Shown here piece after piece: positions 16,692-24,633 of a stretch of DNA of 64,000 nt (position 1 is the stretch's first letter; every line of letters starts with the position of its first letter). The notes under the pieces were generated by a model. The model saw nothing but the letters and a program-made list of their open reading frames with translations, ran no database searches and was not told the DNA's origin. The position numbers were made by a program, and so were the translations under genes. The DNA is from Leptothoe sp034932105. GTDB taxonomy: Bacteria > Cyanobacteriota > Cyanobacteriia > Phormidesmidales > Phormidesmidaceae. The stretch covers positions 1 through 64,000 of the forward strand of contig NZ_JAYGIG010000114.1 of the NCBI RefSeq assembly GCF_034932105.1, given 5' to 3'.

Positions 16692-18440
16692 ATGAAATCA
16701 TTCCTCCGTAAAATTACCACATTGTCGGCTGTGGCTGCTGCCTTCGGTGCGACCATAACGATGCCTTCTGTGGCAGCGGCGGCCCAATTTGGGCAGCAGC
16801 CTATTGCCGACGAGCGCGTTGTCGCCTTGGCAGAGCCCGTGAGTGGTGGCCGATTTTACAAGCTGTTGATTATTGAGCAACTCAGCTCGGCTCGGCCTTG
16901 TTGGGAGGAGCGCCCTGGTACTCCTCCACTTATTAATCCGCTGCTGCTGACGTTTGATTTTACGGGCATCTGTGGCCGTAGTTCCGATAGTAATGGCTAC
17001 TCCATTCGCATCGGTGGAGAAGATCTTGGATCGCGCTATCAGGTCCAGGTGGAAAAACAGGGGGATATTTTGGTGCTGGTGGCCTCCCCTAGTCCCTTGC
17101 AGCGAGGGCTGCCGAGGATAGAATTGGGGCGCTCCACCGGTGTGGCCAATGACTTTGTCAAACTCGAACTGGATGCGGGTTGGACGATGACCCGCAGGGT
17201 TTACAACGGTCAGACTCTGGGGCACATTTACCTGACCAATAATCAATCGTTGGATACCGTGATCGCGGCTGCCGGTTCCAGACCTGTCACTCCCTCTCCC
17301 AGTCCCACCCCGCAACCCACTCCCACTACTCCACTGCCCTCACCCCCTAGCGGGACACCTTTACCCCGTCCGGGGAATCCTGCTCCTGGTAACAATGCCA
17401 ATGTTGACTACCAGGTGATTGTGCCCGGTGGGTCTGATGTTTTGCGATCGCAAGTCAACGCCGTTGAACCCGGTGCCTTCCGCACCACGGTCAATGGTCA
17501 GCAAGTGATTCAAGCCGGCCGCTTTCGGGAGCAGTCTCGGGCTAATGAACTTCGGCAACGATTGGTCCAGGCCGGTTTGTCTGCCCAGATTGTAGAACTG
17601 GCCCAGGTCAGTACGCCCCCCCGGCCTACTCCGACAACACCCTCAGGGGATGTGATTTACCAGGTGATTGTGCCCGGTGGGTCTGATGTTTTGCGATCGC
17701 GGGTCAATGCCGTCGAGTCCGGTGCCTTCCGCACCACCGTGGATGGTCAGACCGTGATTCAAGCGGGACGCTTCCAAGAGCAGTCTCGGGCCGATCAGTT
17801 GCAGCGCCGTCTGCTGGATGCTGGGCTAGATGCCCGCATCGTCCAAACCACAGCCACTACACCGCCCACCACCCCCTCCCCTAGTCCGCCCACCCCAGCG
17901 GCTCGCCAGGGGGAAGTGTTGATTATGATTGACCCTGGCCACGGGGGGCGCGATCCAGGGGCCGTGGGCAACGGTCTACAGGAAAAGGAAATTAACCTAT
18001 TTATCTCCCGTCGAGTGCAGAGCACCCTAGAACAGCGGGGCTATCGGGTCGCCCTAACCCGCAACAGCGATGTCGAAGTCGATTTACAACCTCGGGTGGA
18101 TGTGGCAGAACGGGCGAATGCTACCGTCTTTGTCAGTATCCATGCCAATGCCATTAGTCTGAGCCGTCCCGAGGTGAATGGTTTGGAGACTTATTATTAC
18201 TCGTCAGGTCGTAGCCTGGCGCAGGCGATCCACAGCAGTGTGTTACGCAGTACCAACCTGCGAGATCGCGGTGTACGTCAGGCCCGTTTTTATGTCCTGC
18301 GCAATACCTCCATGCCTGCGGTATTGGTGGAAACCGGCTTTATCACCGGTAGTGAGGATTCGGCTCGTTTTCAGAGCAATGCGGCCCGGGAACAGATCGC
18401 CGATGCCATTGCCCAGGGGATTATTGATTATCTACGCTGA
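16692..18440 (+). CDS. Exported N-acetylmuramoyl-L-alanine amidase with DUF3747 and two SPOR-like modules
   Basis: Periplasmic zinc amidase that cleaves the MurNAc-L-Ala bond of peptidoglycan. Order: signal peptide (about 1-33), DUF3747-type domain (35-185), Pro/Ser/Thr linker, SPOR-like module 1 (about 238-305), linker, SPOR-like module 2 (about 322-388), linker, and catalytic Amidase_3 domain (about 410-582). Catalytic features are the zinc His in IDPGHGG, the metal Glu in QEKEIN, the second His in SIHAN, and the catalytic Glu in VETGF. The two SPOR-like modules are nearly identical, with a 43-bp exact DNA match at 17409-17451 and 17658-17700, so the duplication is recent or homogenised. 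SPOR modules usually bind denuded septal glycan, suggesting a cell-separation role. The start has a signal peptide directly after the ATG. Confidence 0.93.
   Translation: MKSFLRKITTLSAVAAAFGATITMPSVAAAAQFGQQPIADERVVALAEPVSGGRFYKLLIIEQLSSARPCWEERPGTPPLINPLLLTFDFTGICGRSSDSNGYSIRIGGEDLGSRYQVQVEKQGDILVLVASPSPLQRGLPRIELGRSTGVANDFVKLELDAGWTMTRRVYNGQTLGHIYLTNNQSLDTVIAAAGSRPVTPSPSPTPQPTPTTPLPSPPSGTPLPRPGNPAPGNNANVDYQVIVPGGSDVLRSQVNAVEPGAFRTTVNGQQVIQAGRFREQSRANELRQRLVQAGLSAQIVELAQVSTPPRPTPTTPSGDVIYQVIVPGGSDVLRSRVNAVESGAFRTTVDGQTVIQAGRFQEQSRADQLQRRLLDAGLDARIVQTTATTPPTTPSPSPPTPAARQGEVLIMIDPGHGGRDPGAVGNGLQEKEINLFISRRVQSTLEQRGYRVALTRNSDVEVDLQPRVDVAERANATVFVSIHANAISLSRPEVNGLETYYYSSGRSLAQAIHSSVLRSTNLRDRGVRQARFYVLRNTSMPAVLVETGFITGSEDSARFQSNAAREQIADAIAQGIIDYLR
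17409..17700 (+). repeat. Intragenic duplication of the SPOR-like module
   Basis: A 43-bp exact repeat at 17409-17451 and 17658-17700 (offset 249 bp, 83 codons) marks the start of two in-frame modules that remain similar for about 190 bp (GTGCCTTCCGCACCAC and CAGTCTCGGGC also recur). Both copies keep a HIP1 octamer at the same place. Confidence 0.92.
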
Positions 18441-18525
18441 TGCGGTTTCGCCATGGCAGGGGGCACAGTCCATCTGCCGGATGTCTGTATGAGGCCTAAA
18501 AGTCTATAGCCTGAAAGTCTACGGC

Positions 18526-19023
18526 CTAAAATGTAGGGTCATGGCCGTGGTCGACGCATTCTTGCTCAACCCAGACAGCTCCATTTTTTTCGCAGTTGTC
18601 CTGCTCTGTACGAAATGGCAAAACTGAGGGATGAATTTTCTGTTCCTTGGTTTGGAACGCAGCGGTAGCGTGGGCTGCTTGATAACCATAGCGCAGTTTC
18701 ATTAACCCAGTCACACAGCTCATGCCCACCATGCTGACCATCACGCACAGGACGGGCACCAGCATGCTTGAGGATCGTCCTTGACCACTAATCTTTTGGG
18801 CGCGTCCTGCGGCTAAGGACAGATAGAACGGCCCCAGGGTTACCTTGAAAACAGAGGGTTTAGATTGTTGCTGCCGCTTGTCTCCCAATGCGTTTTGTAG
18901 GGCTGCGATCTGCTGTGGGGTAAAGCTTTGGCGATGCTCTGGAGGAATCCGCTTGAGAATTTTGACCGCTAAATCACAGGGCACTGTGGAGGAAAGCCGT
19001 GGGTATTGTTGGGATACGTGCAT
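18526..19023 (-). CDS. Hypothetical protein with one membrane segment
   Basis: A 165-residue protein I do not recognise. The N-terminal part (1-60) is basic and contains a helical Gln/Pro-rich stretch, one hydrophobic segment (about 86-108, VLCVMVSMVGMSC) is a likely transmembrane helix, and the C-terminal 40 residues are hydrophilic with two Cys. There is no signal peptide. It sits convergent with the amidase gene and in the same orientation as the FAD monooxygenase gene 138 bp upstream. Frame integrity and composition support a real gene; function is unknown. Confidence 0.6.
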   Translation of the reverse strand: MHVSQQYPRLSSTVPCDLAVKILKRIPPEHRQSFTPQQIAALQNALGDKRQQQSKPSVFKVTLGPFYLSLAAGRAQKISGQGRSSSMLVPVLCVMVSMVGMSCVTGLMKLRYGYQAAHATAAFQTKEQKIHPSVLPFRTEQDNCEKNGAVWVEQECVDHGHDPTF

Positions 19024-19161
19024 AAGAGTTACAAGCTCAGAAAACCTATGGTTTGGATCGGTATCAGTTACTGATGAATCATCTGTGCATATTTATACCT
19101 AATCCACCTACGTAGTCCCCTCGCTAAACCCACTGAAGTTCCTGTGAGGTTTATGTGAAAC

Positions 19162-20466
19162 TCAAAACCTAATGAGCTGAACGGGTTGCGAACCATGGCG
19201 TAAATCCTGTTGGCGAGCGAGCCAGGCTTGTTGCACCCTAGGCAGGCGGCCGATCAGTGGTAATACCTGTTGGGCGATGGCCAATTTCCAAGGAGAGGAG
19301 CGAATCACCTTCAGGCCATTGGCTTCCCGGAGCTGTAATGTTTGCGATCGCACCACCTCCGGCATCCGTTCTTGCTGAATGCTGGCCAAGGCCCCATCAA
19401 CTGCGGCTAGGTTCTTTTGCCAGGTGGGCGCTAAATGATTGGCCGCCACTGCGGCTAAGTTCTTTTGCCAGGCGGGCGCTAACTGCTTGGCTGCCACTGC
19501 GGCTAAGTTCTTTTGCCAGGCGGGCACCAAATGATTGGCCGCCACTATGGCATCCCGCAGGGCCAAATTAATCCCTTGGGCCCTTACGGGGGACATGGGG
19601 TGGGCCGCATCCCCCAGTAATAAAACCCCAGGGATCCACCAACGGGCACAGTTGCCCACCACCACGTTCAATCTCACCGGCTGACTGACCGATGCTCGCT
19701 GAGCCAACACATGTTGGGCCAGCCAATCGGGGGCTGGTTTGGCGGCCAGCTCTAACCAGTCCGCATCCCCTAGTTGGCCCAGGCCCCCCTTGGGCAAAAT
19801 CAGGCCATATTGCAGCTGGCCATCCCATGAGGTGTAGCAGCTGGCCGGATGCTCCTGGGCCTTAGCCATTAAGTAAAACTGGCAGGTCTTTTGCAGCCGC
19901 TCCGGTGCGGGCAGTTTAAACCACAGCACGTCGTATTGATCTGGCTGTAGGTCAATGGTTAACCCTGCTTTCCTGCGCACTAGGGAGCCGCGACCATCGC
20001 AACCGATGACCAAATCAGCCCGCATGTCTGAGGGGCCACCGTCTGTTTTGACTTGGACCCCCACAACTCGATTCTTTTCCCACAGCAAATCTTGGACCTG
20101 GCAGTTCGTCCGAAACTCAAAGCAGTCATATTGCCTGGCTTCATCCACCAGACCTTGGAGTAGGGCTGGTTGGGAAACAATACTCAGGGAGGCATCCCCC
20201 AGGTCCGGTTCCGGCACCACAAAGACCGCTTGGCCACCCAAGTGAATATGCCAAGACTCCAGTCTGCGATGGGGAATTGTTTTCAGTAGATTGGCTAGCC
20301 CCATTTGACCGAGGGCATCCATCCCTGCGGGCATCAGACCTTCACCTCGAAATACCCGTTCGAAGCTGGCTTCTTGTTCCAGTAAGGTAACGGGAATGCC
20401 TCCACGGGCCAGTAAAAGGGCTAAGCTAGCCCCTGCTGGCCCAGCTCCAACAATAATGACGCCCAT
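19162..20466 (-). CDS. FAD-dependent aromatic-type monooxygenase
   Basis: Flavoprotein monooxygenase of the PHBH/UbiH fold, which hydroxylates aromatic or quinone rings using NAD(P)H and O2. The N-terminal Rossmann motif VGAGPAGASLALLLARGG is followed by an acidic residue ending strand 2 (LLEQ); IGCDGRGSLVR near 155-165 is the DG motif; LLGDAAHPMSPVRAQGINLALRDA (in two adjoining parts, about 284-307) is the GD/FAD-ribityl motif. Three tandem 16-residue units (about 308-355, pattern LAPxWQKNLAAVAA) follow immediately and lengthen a C-terminal helix; homologues I know have one such turn. It lies 50 bp downstream of the plastoquinone/tocopherol methyltransferase on the same strand, so co-transcription and a role in quinone hydroxylation are plausible but inferred. 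Confidence 0.88.
   Translation of the reverse strand: MGVIIVGAGPAGASLALLLARGGIPVTLLEQEASFERVFRGEGLMPAGMDALGQMGLANLLKTIPHRRLESWHIHLGGQAVFVVPEPDLGDASLSIVSQPALLQGLVDEARQYDCFEFRTNCQVQDLLWEKNRVVGVQVKTDGGPSDMRADLVIGCDGRGSLVRRKAGLTIDLQPDQYDVLWFKLPAPERLQKTCQFYLMAKAQEHPASCYTSWDGQLQYGLILPKGGLGQLGDADWLELAAKPAPDWLAQHVLAQRASVSQPVRLNVVVGNCARWWIPGVLLLGDAAHPMSPVRAQGINLALRDAIVAANHLVPAWQKNLAAVAAKQLAPAWQKNLAAVAANHLAPTWQKNLAAVDGALASIQQERMPEVVRSQTLQLREANGLKVIRSSPWKLAIAQQVLPLIGRLPRVQQAWLARQQDLRHGSQPVQLIRF
19401..19544 (-). repeat. Three in-frame 48-bp repeats inside the FAD monooxygenase
   Basis: Units at 19401-19448, 19449-19496 and 19497-19544 share most bases (for example GTTCTTTTGCCAGG in each). Because 48 is a multiple of three, each adds 16 residues without a frameshift. 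The outer two units are more alike at the AAATGATTGGCCGCC end than the middle one. Confidence 0.95.
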
Positions 20467-20516
20467 GGGGGTGCGATCCGTATGGTTTGAACAGGGTTTG
20501 AAAGGGTCTGAGGTGA

Positions 20517-21557
20517 CTACACCGCAGCGGCTGAATTGGGTGTTGTGGTCAGCTGCGGGGATGCATCACTTGTCCTTTGGGCCGATGTTGTTGCCCTGAC
20601 GGCGCGAAACATGCCAAACCGACAGAGACCTGTGCCAAAGGCCAACCGCATCAACAGCAGGGTGGGCACTTCCCGCAGGGACTTGAGTAAACCAGGTACC
20701 CCAAACCGGATCAACCCCTGGGGACGGACCACCCCCTGCCAAATTGAGTCTAACCAGGAGGGCAAAGTTTCTGGGGTCCAGTCTGCGGTGACCACCCGAC
20801 CTTGCACGTAACCGGTAGCTTCTAGGTTTTCAGCAAACCCTTCAATGCTGGCAAAAGCAGGGTGGGACCACTGGTCTAACAGCTGCCGCATCACGGGCTT
20901 TTCCCAAATATTTAAGGGAACCTGGCGCTCATCCCGCTGATTCCAGTCCGCTAGGACTAGCAGCCCGCCTGGCTTCAGGACTCGCATCAGTTCTCGGGCA
21001 AATATGGCTTTATCGGGCATGTGGGGGCCTGCTTCCACCGACCAAACCACATCAAAGCTGGCATCTGGAAATGACAGGGCCATGGCATCGTCCACTTTAA
21101 ACTGAGCGGTGATACCCGCCGGGGTCAATTGCTGGGCCCGCACCACCTGCTGGGGACTAATGGTCACCCCCGTCACATCAAATTGGTAATCCCTTGCCAA
21201 AATTCGGCTGCTACCGCCAATGCCACAGCCCACATCCAATAGGGTGGTGCCAGCAGCTAGCCGATCCAGCCCTCCCCACAGCACCATCTCATGGACAAAA
21301 TCTGCCTTGGCTTTGAGGAAGTTTTTGGCCCTTGGTGGCGATCCATAGTGGCCCAGATGAATGTGCTCGCCCCAATAAAACTCTAAGATGCCGTCTTCAG
21401 TCCATTGATCATAGGAGTTGGCCACTGAATCTGAGGACTGATAACGTCGGGCAGTCAACAAATAGGCAGCAATCCCAAGCACTGACACGGCTAACAACAG
21501 CTTGAGCACAAACAATAGATTCATGGGAGACAGCGGAGATGGCAATAAACGATACAT
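20517..21557 (-). CDS. MPBQ/MSBQ methyltransferase (plastoquinone/tocopherol synthesis)
   Basis: SAM-dependent methyltransferase matching the Synechocystis Sll0418 family, which methylates 2-methyl-6-phytyl- and 2-methyl-6-solanyl-1,4-benzoquinol. Visible features: an N-terminal hydrophobic anchor (about 13-35), the family signature YDQWTEDGILEFYWGEHIHL after it, SAM motif I LDVGCGIGGSS, the post-I GVTISPQQ, the SVEAGPHMPDK block, and conserved EKPVMRQLLDQWSHPAF. The last 25 residues are a Ser/Thr-rich extension. The start may be the internal Met at 21521, which gives the family's usual N terminus; neither site has a good Shine-Dalgarno sequence. It is membrane-associated, facing the quinone pool, and the FAD monooxygenase gene lies 50 bp downstream. 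Confidence 0.93.
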   Translation of the reverse strand: MYRLLPSPLSPMNLLFVLKLLLAVSVLGIAAYLLTARRYQSSDSVANSYDQWTEDGILEFYWGEHIHLGHYGSPPRAKNFLKAKADFVHEMVLWGGLDRLAAGTTLLDVGCGIGGSSRILARDYQFDVTGVTISPQQVVRAQQLTPAGITAQFKVDDAMALSFPDASFDVVWSVEAGPHMPDKAIFARELMRVLKPGGLLVLADWNQRDERQVPLNIWEKPVMRQLLDQWSHPAFASIEGFAENLEATGYVQGRVVTADWTPETLPSWLDSIWQGVVRPQGLIRFGVPGLLKSLREVPTLLLMRLAFGTGLCRFGMFRAVRATTSAQRTSDASPQLTTTPNSAAAV

Positions 21558-21661
21558 TCCTTTACATCTTAACGCTGTGCCGCCCAGCGAAGCTCGTCGC
21601 TGGTCTCCATGGCCTGCTTCTGCAGGGAGAAGATTACACGGTGTACGGTCCCGTCAAATCT

Positions 21662-21862
21662 TTACCACTGCTGATTTTCCCGTGTGTCCTTAACCGCTGC
21701 GATAAAAAATATGACGGTGATGGGAATACTCAACGCCAACACGATACTGGTGGGTAATACACCTAAGTCGGGCTCACCATAGGCCAGCTCAAACACGGAG
21801 CCAACACCGGCAATGGCGGCGATACAAGTACCGGCTAAAAACAAACCACTTTTAGGGGTCAC
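21662..21862 (-). CDS. Small two-helix membrane protein
   Basis: A 66-residue protein with two hydrophobic helices (about 6-26 and 37-58) joined by a short acidic turn (YGEPDLG) and a charged C terminus. It starts with GTG, supported by AGGAG about 7 nt upstream. It lies between deformylase and the quinone methyltransferase on the same strand. I recognise it only as a typical conserved-hypothetical cyanobacterial membrane protein; no function can be given. Confidence 0.72.
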   Translation of the reverse strand: MTPKSGLFLAGTCIAAIAGVGSVFELAYGEPDLGVLPTSIVLALSIPITVIFFIAAVKDTRENQQW

Positions 21863-21918
21863 AGTATTCTCCTGATAATGAAAAATGGGGCATCAGATTT
21901 AGATTGCGGTCGCCCATA

Positions 21919-21962
21919 AATTGTCTGTAGGGACGTTGCATACAACGCCCCTACAGACAATT
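21919..21962. repeat. 44-bp palindromic element overlapping the def stop codon
   Basis: Arms AATTGTCTGTAGGG (21919-21932) and CCCTACAGACAATT (21949-21962) pair over 14 bp; inside, CGTTG/CAACG pairs again around CATA after a single mismatch. The core GTAGGG-CGTTGCAT-CAACG-CCCTAC is the style of an interspersed repeat common in cyanobacterial spacers. The right arm overlaps the first two bases of the deformylase stop codon on the minus strand, so it may also act as its transcription end. Confidence 0.85.
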
Positions 21963-22518
21963 AGGCAACCTTCTTAACATCATTAGCAGAAAATCCGCCT
22001 TTTTGAAGTTCCTGGGCTAGGGCAATGGCATTTTCTACCCGGTCCACAAACATGACGCCATTGAGATGATCCATTTCATGCTGGATCACCCGTGCCAATA
22101 GATCATCGGCGCTGATTTTTTGGGGACGACCATTTTCGTCTTTGAAGCTGACTTCGATGGCAGCTGGACGAATGACGTCCAGAAAGACATTGGGAATGCT
22201 CAAACAGCCTTCTTGTCCACAGGCCATTTGTTTGCTGTGGCGAATGATCTGGGGATTGATCATGACTAGGGGTTGGTTGGCCGCTTCTTCAGGGTCGGTG
22301 TCCACCACTAAGATTTGTTTGTGGACCCCAACTTGGGGGGCTGCTAACCCAATTCCATCTTCGCTGTACATGGTTTGCAGCATCTTGTGGGCCAGTTCGC
22401 GGATGCCATCATCCACTTTGGCCACTCGCTTAGTTGCCTTTCTGAGTACCCGATCGCCCAGATAGTGCAATTCGAGGGGGGGCTTTTTTAACTTTTCTTT
22501 ACTGACTGAAATACCCAC
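21961..22518 (-). CDS. def: Peptide deformylase
   Basis: Removes the N-formyl group from nascent polypeptides; Fe2+/Zn2+ metallohydrolase. The three signature motifs are all present: GIGLAAPQVG (motif I), QEGCLSIP with the metal Cys (motif II) and QHEMDHLNG with the HExxH metal and catalytic residues (motif III). The 185-residue length fits a type 1B enzyme. The start codon is GTG at 22518. It is divergent from ftsX with a 170-bp spacer. Identification is firm. Confidence 0.96.
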   Translation of the reverse strand: MGISVSKEKLKKPPLELHYLGDRVLRKATKRVAKVDDGIRELAHKMLQTMYSEDGIGLAAPQVGVHKQILVVDTDPEEAANQPLVMINPQIIRHSKQMACGQEGCLSIPNVFLDVIRPAAIEVSFKDENGRPQKISADDLLARVIQHEMDHLNGVMFVDRVENAIALAQELQKGGFSANDVKKVA

Positions 22519-22688
22519 GGTTAAATTGATTAGGCTGATAAATCTAAACCTATCCTAGCAACTAGGGCTTCACCTCGTGCAGGTTGGGCTCAATGTCCGT
22601 CTATGGGTACGTGAAAGCCATGGGGATAGTGGTTTAATCAGGCTGCTTGTGTTTTCTGCTCTGGCCGGGAAATAAGATTTAAACCAGC

Positions 22689-23594
22689 ATGGGTAAGTTT
22701 TTTACTAAAGCCAGTTATCTCTTGCGGGAAACCCTTTTGGGGTTACAGCGGGGTGGTTGGATGAACTGGGCAGCGGTGAGCACGATCATGGTGCTGCTGT
22801 TTCTATTTGGGATTAGTTTGCAAGCCACGTGGCAGGTGGAAGGTCTGCTCAATCAGTTTGGGAGTCAATTGGAGATTGCGGTTTACCTGGACAGTGGGGT
22901 GACGGCGGATAGCCTGAGGGATCGCATTAGCAGCCTACCTGAGGTGGCTGAGGTGACCACTGTGACGAAGGAAGAGGCTTGGGCGCAGCTGAGTCAAGAA
23001 TTGGGTATTGCTGACATACCGGGGGCTACGGAGCAGCTGAAGGGCAATCCTCTGGTGGATGAAATTAAGGTCAAGGTGCGGACATCTGAGGCGGTGCCGA
23101 CCGTGGCCACCCAGCTAGAGAATCTGCCTGGGGTGGATCAGGTGCTATACATTACGGAAGCTGTACAGCGGCTGACGGAGCTAAATGAAAGCCTGCAATA
23201 TGTCAGTGTGGGGGTGTTAGGGATTTTGAGCCTGACTGCGATCGCAGTGATCACCACCACCATCCGACTGATTGTCATGGCCCGACGGCGGGAAATCGAG
23301 GTGATGCAACTGGTCGGGGCAACCTCCGTCTGGATCTACCTGCCGTTTATCCTGCAGGGTATTACCTTTGGCCTGTTGGGGGCCTTGATTGCCTGGGCGA
23401 TGCTTGTTGGCACCCACCAATCGCTGCAACGTCTGTCGGCCCAACAGCCAGAGTTTCTACAGTTTTTAGCGGTGGGTCTACAATTTACCCCTCGGCAGCT
23501 CATAGTATTACCCGCATCGCTCTTTGCCTTGGGGAGCTTGGTGGGGTTATTGGGGAGTTTGGCGGCGGTGCGTAAGTTTGCGGTGCGGGCCTAA
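22689..23594 (+). CDS. ftsX: Cell-division ABC transporter permease FtsX
   Basis: Inner-membrane partner of the ATPase FtsE; the FtsEX complex transmits cytosolic ATP hydrolysis to periplasmic peptidoglycan hydrolases at division. The 301-residue protein has the FtsX layout: a first helix at about 25-45, a periplasmic domain (about 50-165; QLEIAVYLDSGVT opening), then three helices at about 170-195, 215-245 and 265-295. The conserved MARRREIEVMQLVGAT block precedes the third helix. ftsE is not adjacent here. The ATG at 22689 begins the conserved cytosolic N terminus. Confidence 0.94.
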   Translation: MGKFFTKASYLLRETLLGLQRGGWMNWAAVSTIMVLLFLFGISLQATWQVEGLLNQFGSQLEIAVYLDSGVTADSLRDRISSLPEVAEVTTVTKEEAWAQLSQELGIADIPGATEQLKGNPLVDEIKVKVRTSEAVPTVATQLENLPGVDQVLYITEAVQRLTELNESLQYVSVGVLGILSLTAIAVITTTIRLIVMARRREIEVMQLVGATSVWIYLPFILQGITFGLLGALIAWAMLVGTHQSLQRLSAQQPEFLQFLAVGLQFTPRQLIVLPASLFALGSLVGLLGSLAAVRKFAVRA

Positions 23595-23619
23595 AAATCC
23601 TATCTAAAAATCTTGAAAA

Positions 23620-23655
23620 TAAAAAAACTCCTGACCCTCAGAAAGGGCCAGGAGT
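23620..23655 (-). terminator. Intrinsic terminator of psaC
   Basis: Reading the minus strand, ACTCCTGgcCCTT...GGGTCAGGAGT (arms 23627-23633 and 23649-23655 plus inner pairs) is followed by a run of T (23621-23627). It lies 51 bp after the psaC stop and also directly after ftsX, so it may work from both sides. Confidence 0.8.
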
Positions 23656-23706
23656 ACATAAACGTTTCGAGTGAAAAGTGAAAGCTTATACTTGGTTGAG
23701 TCGCAC

Positions 23707-23952
23707 CTAGTAGGCTAGACCCATACTACGGCTGGTTTCAGCACCTAGATAGACACGGATACTCAAAAAGTCGGTGGGGCAAGCCGTCTCACAGCGCTTG
23801 CAGCCAACACAGTCTTCAGTCCGAGGGGAAGAAGCAATCTGACCAGCTTTGCAGCCGTCCCAGGGCACCATTTCGAGCACATCTGTCGGGCATGCCCGAA
23901 CACACTGAGTACAACCAATGCAGGTATCGTAAATCTTGACCTTATGAGACAT
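23707..23952 (-). CDS. psaC: Photosystem I iron-sulfur subunit PsaC
   Basis: Stromal-side photosystem I subunit that holds the terminal [4Fe-4S] clusters FA and FB and hands electrons to ferredoxin. The 81-residue length is invariant in the family. Two cluster motifs are visible: CIGCTQCVRACP (11-22) and CVGCKRCETACP (48-59). It is monocistronic with its own terminator and diverges from acpP. Identification is certain. Confidence 0.99.
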   Translation of the reverse strand: MSHKVKIYDTCIGCTQCVRACPTDVLEMVPWDGCKAGQIASSPRTEDCVGCKRCETACPTDFLSIRVYLGAETSRSMGLAY

Positions 23953-24330
23953 CGAAGGAATGCTCCAATATTATTAAACGGTTTCAGCTAAATAGCGGCT
24001 TGGCTATGACCTTGAATGCAATAGGAAATTTTCTAAGTAAACATCCATAAGTACTGTGGATTACACCTTAAAAATACTATTTACATCAGCCAAAATTAGC
24101 CAAAAGAGTTCTCCAATCAAGATTCAGTCTATCAGTGCCGTTTTTAGCAAGCGGAGCAACGTGTAAAAAGTTTATGGATTGTAATAAACGGCCGCTCGAC
24201 TGTAGGGCGCACGCTTTCCTATAAGATGAAAAAATGTCTAAATTCAGACAGACGTTTTGGCGTCTTGGGTTGATCCAGTCTGCGTTAAGGACGTGTTCTT
24301 TGCTGTCGCCGAAAAGGAAAATTGGAGATT
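23953..24330. promoter_or_regulatory. Divergent psaC/acpP promoter region
   Basis: This 378-bp spacer separates two divergent, normally highly expressed genes. It is A+T-rich near psaC and contains no open frame worth calling. I cannot place -35/-10 elements with confidence. Confidence 0.5.
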
Positions 24331-24573
24331 ATGAGTGACGCTATTTTGGCAAAGGTTCAAGGGATTGTCTCTGAACAGCTTGGTGTTGATGTATCTGAGG
24401 TTAAACCAGAAGCTAGTTTTGCCAATGATCTAGGGGCTGATTCTCTGGATACCGTTGAGCTGGTAATGGCCCTTGAGGAAGAGTTTGATATTGAAATTCC
24501 GGACGAGGCGGCTGAGGCCATCGGTACGGTTCAGGCTGCTGTTGACTTTATTGCTGAAAAGTCGCCCGCATGA
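24331..24573 (+). CDS. acpP: Acyl carrier protein
   Basis: Carries growing acyl chains on a 4'-phosphopantetheine arm in type II fatty-acid synthesis. The 80-residue acidic protein has the modification site GADSLDTVELVMALEE, with Ser in DSL. The ATG at 24331 is the family start and has GGAG (24324-24327) just upstream; an in-frame TTG at 24322 is an unlikely alternative. fabF follows after about 60 bp in the same orientation, the usual operon order. Confidence 0.98.
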   Translation: MSDAILAKVQGIVSEQLGVDVSEVKPEASFANDLGADSLDTVELVMALEEEFDIEIPDEAAEAIGTVQAAVDFIAEKSPA

Positions 24574-24633
24574 GCGGCCCTGTTTGTTTGACTATCTGTT
24601 TTTTAATGCCTTGGGACCGTTCCCCTTGTGTCA

